Below are positions 48,017-56,980 of a stretch of DNA of 64,000 nucleotides, one piece after another; within the stretch, counting starts at the first letter, position 1, and every line of letters starts with the position of its first letter. Below the pieces are notes generated by a model that did not search any database, was not told where the DNA came from, and worked only from the letters and a program-made list of their open reading frames with translations. A program made the position numbers and the translations under genes. The DNA comes from Burkholderiaceae bacterium (GTDB lineage: Bacteria > Pseudomonadota > Gammaproteobacteria > Burkholderiales > Burkholderiaceae_A). The DNA is taken from positions 62,001 through 126,000 of the forward strand of contig VERJ01000001.1 in assembly GCA_018882795.1 (NCBI GenBank), in the 5' to 3' direction.

Positions 48017-48589
48017 TTAGGCCTCTGGGTTCTTGTCCAGGATGTCGTAGAGACGATCGGCCTGTTCCCGATCAGAAGGGGGCATCTTGTTCCACACGCG
48101 TGTGGCCGCAATCTTGCCGGCGGTGCTCTTCGCCAAACGAAACCAGGCATAGGCACGGGGCAGGTCCTGCGGAATACCCTCGCCCGATTCGTACATCATG
48201 GCCAATTTGTAGCAGCCTATCGAATCACCAATGACCGCAGCCCGTCGATACCAGGTAAAGGCCAAAATCGTGCTCTTTTCCGCGTTTACGCCGTTTTCGT
48301 AGCGGCCACCAATCTCAACCATGGCCGTGGCGTTTCCATTGTTGGCCGCAGCCAACATCCACTGTCCACCCAGAGTGGGATTGACAGGCGTGCCGATGCC
48401 CTGCAGATACATCAGGGCAACTTCATACTGGGCGCGTGAGTCGCCCTCACGCGCAAGCTTCTCCAACAGCTGTAGCGCCTCGGTAAACCGGCCCACTTCG
48501 TACGCGCGCCGCGCAGTCTGATAGTCCGAGCACGCTACCAACAGCGTGATCAGCGGTGCAATCAGCAGAATTCGGAGGTATGGAGTCAT
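48017..48589 (-). CDS. Sel1-repeat lipoprotein
   Basis: 190 residues. The signal peptide ends in lipobox LVAC, with Cys20 followed by Ser, favouring outer-membrane sorting. Three Sel1-like repeats follow: AQYEVALMYLQGIGTP, AMVEIGGRYENGVNAE and CYKLAMMYESGEGIPQD. A scaffold role in the periplasm is expected. It is the third gene of the trio between motB and flhB. Sel1-repeat periplasmic proteins such as MotX take part in stator rings of polar flagella, so a motor role is worth considering. Confidence 0.75.
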   Translation of the reverse strand: MTPYLRILLIAPLITLLVACSDYQTARRAYEVGRFTEALQLLEKLAREGDSRAQYEVALMYLQGIGTPVNPTLGGQWMLAAANNGNATAMVEIGGRYENGVNAEKSTILAFTWYRRAAVIGDSIGCYKLAMMYESGEGIPQDLPRAYAWFRLAKSTAGKIAATRVWNKMPPSDREQADRLYDILDKNPEA

Positions 48590-48607
48590 ACGTGACGCCG
48601 AGAATTC

Positions 48608-49006
48608 CTATCGCTTCGGTGCCGGAAGCGGCGGGGGTGGGGGCGGCGGATTGGCCGCCACCGCAGGTGCTGCCGCAGGCGCCTCCTCAGACTTTTCAGC
48701 CGCAGGGGCCGGCGGGGGCAACGCCTCGCGGTAGCTCGCACCTAGATCACCACCCACCATGCGGGCAAAGGCGCCCAGATAGCGTCGACCAAGATCAGGG
48801 TAGTAGGGTGCCTGTGGGAGATAGCCCTTGGATCGAAGGCAGCTGTTTTTATTCGGCGCATCCTCGCAGACGGCGATCGCCCCCAGACGGCCAACCTCGA
48901 ACTGCTCGCCCAAAAAGAAGAGAAAAATCACGAAGATGATCGGGAAAATCAAGAAGAACAGGATCTTCTTGGCAATTGTTCCGACCTTTTCAAGGATTGG
49001 TGCCAT
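48608..49006 (-). CDS. Small bitopic membrane protein with Pro/Ala-rich tail
   Basis: 132 residues, not recognised. A basic N-terminus and one hydrophobic helix (about 14-33) predict a periplasmic C-terminus. This region has two cysteines spaced C-x8-C, a conserved-looking YPDLGRRYLGAFARMVGG stretch, and a Pro/Ala-rich tail that could span the cell wall. Lies 14 bases after the previous gene and 18 before the lipoprotein gene. Confidence 0.6.
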   Translation of the reverse strand: MAPILEKVGTIAKKILFFLIFPIIFVIFLFFLGEQFEVGRLGAIAVCEDAPNKNSCLRSKGYLPQAPYYPDLGRRYLGAFARMVGGDLGASYREALPPPAPAAEKSEEAPAAAPAVAANPPPPPPPLPAPKR

Positions 49007-49020
49007 CGGGTTTCCTTTTT

Positions 49021-49845
49021 TTATTTTTCAGTGTTAACCGGTGAAAGCGGTTTGATCGGTCGCCAGGGATTCTCAGGCTGTTTCGTCAAAAGCCGGGCAT
49101 GCATTTCCACCACCATCGGGTCCTGCGGATGCCCAGTGCGCAGCATGCCGGAATAGGCCTTCATGGCCAGTTCTCGATTGCCAGCCAGGTAGTACTCCCG
49201 GGCAGCACAGTAAAAAAACACGAGTGCAGACGACGATTTTGGATCAAACCGGTAGTACTCAATGACTTCACCCATGAGCATGCAGGAGTCTGGCTGATGG
49301 GCGCGGGCGGCGGGATACAGAAACTCCCTGGCACGTCTGAGTTCGCGGTCCGAGAATTCCAGGAATCGATGGCTGGCCGCAAGATAACGCTCATCTTTGT
49401 GACTGTTGTAAATGCGGAACTCTTCATCAAAGCTTTTGGCCTGATCAAAAGCCATAAGCCCAGCGTAATAAGCCGCATGATGGTTGCCCGCCTGGGCCCA
49501 ACCCTCAATAGCTTTACGCAGCTTGTGGGCCTCTTCAATGTGTTTAAGGTAATCGCTCTCATCGCTCACACAGGTACTGCTGCGAATGCAGGCCTCCCCT
49601 TTTGCCGCCTTGCCCCGCTCCTCCAGATAGCGTCGGTGCCAGTGGGCGAACTCTGCAGCGCCGGGCCCCTGGGTATCCGCAGCTTTCGACGCTGGCGCCT
49701 TCGCTGCTGGCTGAGATGCGGGCACAGGCTTGCGGGGTGCATGATCCGATGCCGCCATCGCCGAGGCCGCAACAACGCACATCACACCAAGCACCTGTGC
49801 GGCGTCTTGAGAGAGTCGATGCAGCATAGACTGGGCTCGCATCAC
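49021..49845 (-). CDS. Periplasmic helical-repeat protein of unknown function
   Basis: 274 residues. An N-terminal signal sequence of hydrophobic residues ends in ASAMAAS, followed by a Pro/Ala-rich spacer and a helical domain. Within it are TPR/Sel1-like helices: HHAAYYAGLMAFDQA, YLAASHRFLEF, SCMLMGEVIEYY and ELAMKAYSGMLRTGHPQ. An early C-x5-C pair may be disulfide-bonded. It begins eight bases after the motB stop and is therefore likely translated from the same message as the stator genes. Confidence 0.6.
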   Translation of the reverse strand: MMRAQSMLHRLSQDAAQVLGVMCVVAASAMAASDHAPRKPVPASQPAAKAPASKAADTQGPGAAEFAHWHRRYLEERGKAAKGEACIRSSTCVSDESDYLKHIEEAHKLRKAIEGWAQAGNHHAAYYAGLMAFDQAKSFDEEFRIYNSHKDERYLAASHRFLEFSDRELRRAREFLYPAARAHQPDSCMLMGEVIEYYRFDPKSSSALVFFYCAAREYYLAGNRELAMKAYSGMLRTGHPQDPMVVEMHARLLTKQPENPWRPIKPLSPVNTEK

Positions 49846-49853
49846 GATCGCCT

Positions 49854-50963
49854 TTATTTTTTAGCGGGTGGTTGGGCCACCGTGCTCGGCGATATTTGCG
49901 GGCGCGGTGGCAGCACCAGCACCGGGGTCCGGCCACTCTGATCCATAGAGGTCTGCGATGTCACGCCAGCCCCTGATACGCCTGCGGCAGGGTTGGAGGA
50001 CACAGCAGCAGGAGCAGTCACAGCTTTACTCGGGGCACCCTTGGATCCGGCAGCACCTTTCTCAATTGCCGAAGGCGGAGGCGATGGCGCTGCCGACTTG
50101 GCCGAAGGCAGACTCCCCACAATGCGATTCTGAACCGTGATTGAGATGCGGCGATTCAAGGGATCATTTGGATTGGACGGATTGAGACGAATCGTGTCAG
50201 CAAAGCCCACCACCTGAGAGACGCGCTCTTCCTGAAGGCCACCTCGGACAAGCTCCCGCCGGGCCGCATTGGCCCGCTCGGTGGACAACTCCCAATTGGA
50301 GTAGCCCGCGGGGCCATTGCCATATTTCAGGCCATCAGTGTGCCCCTCAATGCGCACCATATTGGGCATATCTTTGAGCACACTGCCCACCAGGCGCAAA
50401 AGATTGATCGCATAGCCAGCCATTTCCGCACCACCAACGCTGAACATGGCGCGGTTTTTTTCATCTACGATCTGAATACGCAGGCCCTCGGCAGAGATGT
50501 CCATAAACACCTGATTCTTGGTCTTGGCCAACTCGGGATCGGATTGCATCTGGGTCTGAATCTCGGCCTTGGCTTCCTGCATGGCCAACTGGCTCAATCG
50601 AAGGCGCTCATCCTCTTCCACGCGTGAGTCACTGATGCGCCGCTGCGCGGTATCGGCATCCGCCTTGGATTCAACGCCCTGGGTACGGAAGATCTGTGGG
50701 CCGCCGCCTTTGATGATCGAGTTCTGATCGCCGGAGCCCTGGCCGCCCTCCAGCGTGAGCCGCAGGGGATTTTGAAAGTAGGCCGAGATACCCGCCAGGT
50801 CACCCGTGGTGGTCGAACCCAGCACCCACATCAGCAAAAAGAAGGCCATCATCGCCGTCACGAAATCGGCGTAGGCGATTTTCCAGACCCCACCGCCATG
50901 CCCGCCAACGACTTTCTTGACACGCTTGACGATGATTGGTTCTTGATTTTTCTTTTCTGCCAC
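49854..50963 (-). CDS. motB: Flagellar motor stator protein MotB
   Basis: 369 residues. One membrane helix carries the proton-binding Asp in YADFVTAMMAFFLLMW, an E. coli-like, proton-type sequence. A plug and linker follow, then an OmpA-like peptidoglycan-binding domain with VRIEGHTDGLKYGNG, ending in a long Ala/Ser/Pro-rich tail. It anchors the stator to the cell wall. Located 38 bases after motA and eight before the next gene. Confidence 0.96.
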   Translation of the reverse strand: MAEKKNQEPIIVKRVKKVVGGHGGGVWKIAYADFVTAMMAFFLLMWVLGSTTTGDLAGISAYFQNPLRLTLEGGQGSGDQNSIIKGGGPQIFRTQGVESKADADTAQRRISDSRVEEDERLRLSQLAMQEAKAEIQTQMQSDPELAKTKNQVFMDISAEGLRIQIVDEKNRAMFSVGGAEMAGYAINLLRLVGSVLKDMPNMVRIEGHTDGLKYGNGPAGYSNWELSTERANAARRELVRGGLQEERVSQVVGFADTIRLNPSNPNDPLNRRISITVQNRIVGSLPSAKSAAPSPPPSAIEKGAAGSKGAPSKAVTAPAAVSSNPAAGVSGAGVTSQTSMDQSGRTPVLVLPPRPQISPSTVAQPPAKK

Positions 50964-51001
50964 GATGATCTTTCTGAGTCATCACACAAGACATCTCGGG
51001 A

Positions 51002-51862
51002 TTACTTACCCTTGACGGCCTTGGTCTCTTCATCCAGTTCTTTAAAGGTTGGTCGCATATCAGAGAACAACACCTTGCGGCCAAATTCCACTGCTGCCTG
51101 CGGCGGGAATCCATTGAGACTGGCCAATAGCACGGCCTTCACGGCCAGAAAGGTCTTGCCCTCTACTTCCTCATTCTGTTCCAGGGCACTGGAAATAGGA
51201 CCGGTCACGGAGTAGGACATCAGAATACCCAAGAAGGTACCCACCAGCGCGGCGCCAATCAGTTTTCCGAGTTCTGCGGGCGGAAGACCAATGGAGCCCA
51301 TCACCATCACCACCCCCATCACCGCCGCCACAATACCGAAGGCGGGAAACGCGTCGGCCATCTTTCCGATAATGGTGACCGGGATATGGGCCTCCTGATG
51401 GTGGGTCTCGAGCTCCTGCTCCATCAGGGCCTCGACCTGCTGAATATTCAGCGAGCCCCCGAGCATCATGCGCAGATAGTCACAGATGAACTCAGTGAGG
51501 TGATGATCCTTGGAGATGCTCGGATACTTTTCGAACAATGCGCTGGACTCGGGCTCTTCGATATCTGCCTCCAGTGACATCAGACCGTCGCGACGAATCT
51601 TTTGCAGAATCTCAAACAGCAGGCAGAGCAGATCCAGACATTTACGCTTCGTGGCCGAGGGCGACTTGAAGGCTTTCGGAAGTGCTGCCATGGTGGCCTT
51701 CAGATTTCGGCCAGAGTTACTAGCGATCAGATAACCAACTGCCAGGCCCACAATACTGAGCACCTCGGTCGGCTGCCAAAGCACCAAGATGTTTCCGCCG
51801 TGAAGCGAGTAGCCCAGCAGGGCACAGCCCAGGCCGACGATCACACCAATTATCCAGGTCAT
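51002..51862 (-). CDS. motA: Flagellar motor stator protein MotA
   Basis: 286 residues with four predicted membrane helices and a large cytoplasmic loop. The final helices include FPAFGIVAAVMGVVMVMGSIG and the proton-channel region, matching E. coli-type MotA. It follows flgL after 40 bases and precedes motB. Intact length; no insertions. Confidence 0.96.
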   Translation of the reverse strand: MTWIIGVIVGLGCALLGYSLHGGNILVLWQPTEVLSIVGLAVGYLIASNSGRNLKATMAALPKAFKSPSATKRKCLDLLCLLFEILQKIRRDGLMSLEADIEEPESSALFEKYPSISKDHHLTEFICDYLRMMLGGSLNIQQVEALMEQELETHHQEAHIPVTIIGKMADAFPAFGIVAAVMGVVMVMGSIGLPPAELGKLIGAALVGTFLGILMSYSVTGPISSALEQNEEVEGKTFLAVKAVLLASLNGFPPQAAVEFGRKVLFSDMRPTFKELDEETKAVKGK

Positions 51863-51902
51863 GTTCTTTTCCTTACCTTCCCGCCGAAGTGCCTTCTGTT
51901 CT

Positions 51903-53900
51903 TTACATTAACCGCTGAAACAAATTCGATGACTCAAGCCGGGCAAAAATCGAGCGCGCTGCCTCCAGCAGGGTCTGCGTTCTGACCAGGCCCGCCGATG
52001 CCTCGGCAATATCCGTATCCAGCAGTCGCGAGCGATGGGCCTCCAGCTCTGTTGCCTTGGTGTCCAGCGCCGCTTTTGCCGCATCCACCTGTGCGCCGAT
52101 CACACCCGCTCGGATCTGATACTGCAGGACCTGATCTGTGGCTGAATTCAAATTCGAGATTTTGCCCGTAAAGTCGGATTCAAGCGTGCCTGACACCGCC
52201 GCCCGCTCAAGGGATTCCACAAACGCCAGGGCATCGGCCAGGACATCCCGTGAAGTGGCGGTCGTATTGCCCAGGGCCTCACGGAAGCTGATGCCCTCGG
52301 GCACCCAGATGCCGGGTTCGACCTCGATCTGTTTCACCTTCGGATCGACGCGGAAGGCGATCGTATCGGTGGTACGGAGATTCTTGGGATCGCCCACCAT
52401 AGTGAAGGCCAGATCGTAGAAGTCCACCGGCTCATTTGAAGCATTTCCGAAATTAATGGACGTGGTCTTGGTGGTGGCGTTATAGGCGACCCCACCGTCA
52501 CTGGCGGTGACTGTTTTTACGGCCTCACCGTTAAATTTCAGCGTGGCCGAAGTGATTTCCTGCACATCAGAGATCACCTTGATGTCGTCCAGATAGAGCG
52601 ACATGTCTCCGATGTCCGGATCCACAGGTGCGGAGACGGCTGACGTCACGCGTAGCGAATAGGCACCGTCTTTGGTAACGCCCAGCGATGTATTGTCAAA
52701 ACTCCAGTCGGGAGAATTTGCCGTGATGAGCTTGGTATCTACCACCAACCCATCCGAATCGATCAATTCAATTTTTGCATCGATGACCGCATTTACTGTC
52801 CCTTCAGTTTTCCAGCGGAAACTGATGAGGTCATCTTTTAATAAATTAACAGGCTGTGTCGAATTCAGCACGAGCTGATTTGCGGAGGTAATGCCTTCCT
52901 GCTTCAGAATCAGGGCACTGCCACTGCCGAAGGGTGTCTGGGTTTTGTTGGCGAATTCCAGTGTCTGCCCAGGCCCGACCGTGGCGGTCCAGCCTGCCAC
53001 CGTGGCGGTGCCATTCTGGTAGACCACACCCGTGGTGTCGAAATTGCCGTTAAGGAACTGCTCGCCCTTGTTGAGTTCAACGGTAAACGCGCCATCGGCA
53101 TGCATACGGGCCGTTTTGTCCAATTGAAGGACAACAGGATTGGCCTCAAAGCTCAGCTCAGTGGCGGCATCGGGCCTACCCACGATGGATAAGCGCAGAT
53201 TAAAAAACGCATCCGGCGTCTGCGGGAACTGCAATATTTTCTTATCGGGATCGTAGGTGCCGATGTAATACGTATTGCTCGTACCATCCGGGCCAAGGCC
53301 CGCGATCTGTAGACGCGCATCCGTGACGAATTCCTCTGGCGACCCACCGATAGATCGTGTGGTGAAACCGTCAATCTTGTAGGTACCAGCCTTGTGAAAT
53401 ACCGCATCGGCATCGATCACCGCACTGGAGACAGACTCATCTGCGCTGGCAACCTTCGGCTGATCCAGGCGTGCCACATTGGTTGTGCGCAGCAGGTAGC
53501 GCTCATCGTTAGTATCCATGGCCACGGCCTGCTGGGCCAGCTGCTCATAGGCGGCCCGGGCACGTTGGGCCAGGCCCTGCAGACCCACCTTGCCAATGGC
53601 TGCATCGCGGGCCTGCACCGACATCTGCTGCATATCGGCCAGTACATCGTGCATCGCGCCCAACTGGGCATCAGCCAGCGCCATGCGTGTGGCCACAAAA
53701 TCCTGATTGGCCTTCAGCATCTTGTACTTTGACTGGTCGAACTGGATTTCAACCCCACGCGCAACCGCCACTGCACCATCCGATGCTTTAGCGTATTTAT
53801 TGCCCGATGAAATCTGCTGCTGCCATTTCATGGCCTCGACGGATTGCTGCTGAATCGACTTGATTCCGGCATCCAGGAGTTGATAGCTGCTCACACGCAT
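51903..53900 (-). CDS. flgL: Flagellar hook-filament junction protein FlgL, enlarged
   Basis: FlgL/HAP3 of 665 residues, about twice the usual length. N- and C-terminal flagellin-like helices are present at about 1-145 (MRVSSYQLLDAGI) and 545-665, ending NLFQRLM. The extra central part (about 150-540) includes a beta-sandwich-like section around 282-446 with YLDDIKV near its end, typical of jelly-roll modules. It joins filament to hook with FlgK. Follows flgK after 13 bases. Confidence 0.9.
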   Translation of the reverse strand: MRVSSYQLLDAGIKSIQQQSVEAMKWQQQISSGNKYAKASDGAVAVARGVEIQFDQSKYKMLKANQDFVATRMALADAQLGAMHDVLADMQQMSVQARDAAIGKVGLQGLAQRARAAYEQLAQQAVAMDTNDERYLLRTTNVARLDQPKVASADESVSSAVIDADAVFHKAGTYKIDGFTTRSIGGSPEEFVTDARLQIAGLGPDGTSNTYYIGTYDPDKKILQFPQTPDAFFNLRLSIVGRPDAATELSFEANPVVLQLDKTARMHADGAFTVELNKGEQFLNGNFDTTGVVYQNGTATVAGWTATVGPGQTLEFANKTQTPFGSGSALILKQEGITSANQLVLNSTQPVNLLKDDLISFRWKTEGTVNAVIDAKIELIDSDGLVVDTKLITANSPDWSFDNTSLGVTKDGAYSLRVTSAVSAPVDPDIGDMSLYLDDIKVISDVQEITSATLKFNGEAVKTVTASDGGVAYNATTKTTSINFGNASNEPVDFYDLAFTMVGDPKNLRTTDTIAFRVDPKVKQIEVEPGIWVPEGISFREALGNTTATSRDVLADALAFVESLERAAVSGTLESDFTGKISNLNSATDQVLQYQIRAGVIGAQVDAAKAALDTKATELEAHRSRLLDTDIAEASAGLVRTQTLLEAARSIFARLESSNLFQRLM

Positions 53901-53913
53901 CGCTGTCTAATCC

Positions 53914-55407
53914 TTATCGAGAGATCATCGACAACAGGGTGTCGAACATTTGATTGCCGGTTTGAATAATTTTGCTCGAAGCAGCATAGAGCTGCTGAAA
54001 CTTCACCATATTGGCAGCTTCTTCGTCTAGATTAACCCCGGAGATTGACTCCCGGCGGTCATTCAGAACATTCATGATCGACTTGTTCGCCTGATCGTTG
54101 GCGACCCAGCCCGCAATGGTATGGCCCACCGTGGCCACCACATCAGCAATCGGGTCACTGAATACCGAGCGTAATTTCTCCATGGCGAAAACATGATCGG
54201 ATTCAATCTGCCACTCGTTGGCGTTTTGAGGGGCAACGGACACCATATTGCGGGCCTTCAACTCAGAAAGTCCTGCACTATAGGTCGAAGACTGCGGATC
54301 CAATCGATCGCGTAACGCATAGACATCATTGGGACTCAGAATCGTGGGGATCTCTTTGGCAAAGGCATCCGTGGCCGTGTTCGACACAATGTTACCTGTC
54401 GACGTTTTAAATCCATACACCGGATTCGGACTGATGTCGTTCACTGTTTTCATCAAACCGATCGCCACCGTATCCAGGCGACGATTCAGGTCCGGAATAA
54501 AATCCCGAATAATGTGCAGATAGGCGCCGGCATCGCCCCCCTGAATAAAGGAGGTTGCAATCACCGGCGTGGTGAGGTTGTATTCCCGCGGAAAAAATGC
54601 CTCGGGGAACTGTGACTTATAGGTTTTGTATTCCACCTGAATCTGATCGACACTGCCTTCCAGATTGTTGGTCAGAAATCGGTGGGCACCGGCGCCCTCG
54701 ACCAGAGGAATACCCTCCAGATAATGCGTGGCGGTCCCATCGGCATTGACCACCGACTGGCCACCGACCAGCTTCTGCAGGCCCATCAATAAACGATCGC
54801 GCTCGTCCAGAAAATCGGCAGAGGGGGCAAAGTTGCCTTCACTCGTGCCCGCCAGAATCTGGACATTGATGCGGGCGAGTTTTTCAGTGATGCCATTCAC
54901 ACTTTCCAGCGTATTTTTTAATGCAATCCGAGAATCGGCCTCTACCTGGGAGATGGTGTTGGCCAGGCCCACCACACGCTGCACCACCAGATCGGCCTTG
55001 CCGGTCAAATTGGAGCGATAGGCCACGCTCTCTGGGGCGCCGACCATTTGGCCCGCCGCATCGAAAAACTGGGATACGGCTGTAGAGAGTGAATTTGCGC
55101 CATCGGCCACAATCACATCCAGCATTTCGGTGGCCTGCACCAGGGTCTCGGAATAACTTGTTTTGCCCTGCTGGACCAGTCGCTGGGATTCGAGCAGACG
55201 GGAATAATCCCGAACAAATCCTTCGACTGCGAAACTGGTGCCCGTTATTAAAGAGGAATTGGGTGCCAGACGGTTAATGACCGCATTGGCATCCCGGCGG
55301 CTGTAGCCATCGACTGAGGCACCCGCGACGTTTTGCGAGGTGACCAGCAGGCCGGCCTGGGCAACCTTCAGGCCCGCCTGTGCTGTGCTCATGATTGAAG
55401 AGGTCAC
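53914..55407 (-). CDS. flgK: Flagellar hook-associated protein FlgK
   Basis: 497 residues, close to the usual size. N-terminal helical segment with AQAGLKVAQAGLLVTSQNVAGASV and C-terminal helical segment ending TLLSMIS. Forms the first hook-filament junction layer with FlgL. It lies between flgJ and flgL; the start codon ATG at 55407 is followed by a second Met four codons on. Confidence 0.95.
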   Translation of the reverse strand: MTSSIMSTAQAGLKVAQAGLLVTSQNVAGASVDGYSRRDANAVINRLAPNSSLITGTSFAVEGFVRDYSRLLESQRLVQQGKTSYSETLVQATEMLDVIVADGANSLSTAVSQFFDAAGQMVGAPESVAYRSNLTGKADLVVQRVVGLANTISQVEADSRIALKNTLESVNGITEKLARINVQILAGTSEGNFAPSADFLDERDRLLMGLQKLVGGQSVVNADGTATHYLEGIPLVEGAGAHRFLTNNLEGSVDQIQVEYKTYKSQFPEAFFPREYNLTTPVIATSFIQGGDAGAYLHIIRDFIPDLNRRLDTVAIGLMKTVNDISPNPVYGFKTSTGNIVSNTATDAFAKEIPTILSPNDVYALRDRLDPQSSTYSAGLSELKARNMVSVAPQNANEWQIESDHVFAMEKLRSVFSDPIADVVATVGHTIAGWVANDQANKSIMNVLNDRRESISGVNLDEEAANMVKFQQLYAASSKIIQTGNQMFDTLLSMISR

Positions 55408-55428
55408 GGTCAGGGTTCCTTGTTGCGA

Positions 55429-55824
55429 TTACCGGTTCTTATCCAGTACATCAACGGCATTTTCGAAAGAATTGCTTAGGCGACTGATCCCGCTTGAAGC
55501 GGCCTCGGCAGGGCTTTGAACACGATTCCTGACCTGCATCAGCATCTGGTCCACCATGGGCTTTACAAAGCCGACACCGCCTTGCTTGCTCATGAGAAAT
55601 GCGAGCTGGTCATCCACCATGTTGTCGTAAGTGGCCATGGGGCCCTCACGCGGCTCAATGCTTGCCTTACGGGCAGCCTCGATCCATTTGCGAATCATGA
55701 TGTTTTCAAATCCGCGGGCAGCCTCTTCAAGCTGGGCACGCGTATCACCACTTTTACGCATGCGATTGGCTTGGGCCTGTTGGGCCGAGAGATCCCAGGG
55801 AGAGATGGCGAGAATCGGCTCCAT
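55429..55824 (-). CDS. flgJ: Rod-binding protein FlgJ, single-domain form
   Basis: 131 residues. It matches only the N-terminal rod-binding domain of FlgJ (AARGFENIMIRKWIEAARK, DDQLAFLMSKQGGVG). The C-terminal peptidoglycan hydrolase domain common in beta- and gammaproteobacteria is absent, and the frame ends cleanly with flgK 21 bases downstream. A separate muramidase would be needed to open the wall for the rod. Confidence 0.9.
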   Translation of the reverse strand: MEPILAISPWDLSAQQAQANRMRKSGDTRAQLEEAARGFENIMIRKWIEAARKASIEPREGPMATYDNMVDDQLAFLMSKQGGVGFVKPMVDQMLMQVRNRVQSPAEAASSGISRLSNSFENAVDVLDKNR

Positions 55825-55828
55825 GGCC

Positions 55829-56968
55829 TTAAATCACCTCGAGTTCGGCCTGAAGCGCACCGGAGGCTTTGAGTGCCTGCAGAATTGCCATCAGATCCGC
55901 GGGCTTTGCGCCCAGAACATTCAATGCGCGCACCACGTCATCAAGCGACGCGCCTGCGGGAACTTTCACCAGACCACCCTCAACGCCCTCTTGCTGGATA
56001 TCAATCTGGGCCTGATTCACAACCGAGGTCTGGCCGCGGCTGAAGGGCTCCGGCTGGCTGACAGCAGGTTCGGCCTGAATCTTCACCGACAGATTGCCGT
56101 GGGCGACAGCCGATGCTGCGAGCTTGACTTCCTGATTCATCACCACCGATCCGGTGCGAGAGTTGACCACCACCTTGGCGCGGTCGGGCGCATTGGCCAC
56201 AGTCAGGTTTTCCAAGTCCGCCATAAAGGCCATGCGGGCAAGGGGATCTGTCGGCACCGCGACACGTAATGAACGGGCATCCTGAGGCTGTGCCACGCCG
56301 GGACCAAAGCGCTTGGCAATGGCCTCGGTGGTTCTACGCATCAGGCTGTAATCGCTCTTGTAGAGATCAAGCTGAAGAAATTGTCCAGTCGCCTGAGACG
56401 ACGGTGCACGCTCAACCAAGCCACCCGCGGGAATACGGCCAGCACCGAGATGATTGACCGTGGCGCTACTGCCTGCGGCAGCTGCACCCGCACCGCCCAC
56501 AAAGACGTTGCCCTGGGCCAAGGCATAGATCTGTCCATCAGCGCCACGCAGCGGTGTCATGAGCAGCGTGCCACCACGCAGGCTTCGGGCATTACCCATG
56601 GAAGACACGGTGAGATCAATCTTCTGGCCAGGACGGGACATCGGCGGCAGATCGGCCGTGACCATCACTGCAGCGATATTTCGGGTCTGGGCTGATGTAC
56701 CCGGAGGAATGGTCACGCCGAGGGACTGCAGCATGGCCAGCGTACTCTGTAATGTGAAAGGACTCTGTGTGGTCTGATCACCGGAGCCATCCAGGCCCAC
56801 CACCAGTCCATAACCAATCAACTGATTGGAGCGCTCACCCGAGACAGAGGCAATCTCTTTGATGCGCTGCTGGGCTGGTGCCTCGGCAGCGATAAAGGCC
56901 TGGGCGAGCAATAAGGCAGCTACGAGATACCACCAGCGCTGAGTCACAACTTTTTTCTGAACATTCAT
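55829..56968 (-). CDS. flgI: Flagellar P-ring protein FlgI
   Basis: 379 residues. Signal peptide ends EAPAQQ, and the mature part starts RIKEIASVSGERSNQLIGYGLVVGL, the conserved FlgI opening. It forms the periplasmic P-ring around the rod. Follows flgH by 12 bases and precedes flgJ by four bases. Confidence 0.97.
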   Translation of the reverse strand: MNVQKKVVTQRWWYLVAALLLAQAFIAAEAPAQQRIKEIASVSGERSNQLIGYGLVVGLDGSGDQTTQSPFTLQSTLAMLQSLGVTIPPGTSAQTRNIAAVMVTADLPPMSRPGQKIDLTVSSMGNARSLRGGTLLMTPLRGADGQIYALAQGNVFVGGAGAAAAGSSATVNHLGAGRIPAGGLVERAPSSQATGQFLQLDLYKSDYSLMRRTTEAIAKRFGPGVAQPQDARSLRVAVPTDPLARMAFMADLENLTVANAPDRAKVVVNSRTGSVVMNQEVKLAASAVAHGNLSVKIQAEPAVSQPEPFSRGQTSVVNQAQIDIQQEGVEGGLVKVPAGASLDDVVRALNVLGAKPADLMAILQALKASGALQAELEVI

Positions 56969-56980
56969 GATGCGGCCCCT

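Noticed and set aside
49099..49941. 280-codon plus-strand open frame
   Set aside because: Antisense to the periplasmic repeat gene and motB end; low-complexity composition.
51863..51902. Possible sigma-28 promoter before motA
   Set aside because: A TAAA-like and a weak GC element can be picked out, but spacing and the second half do not match the consensus well.
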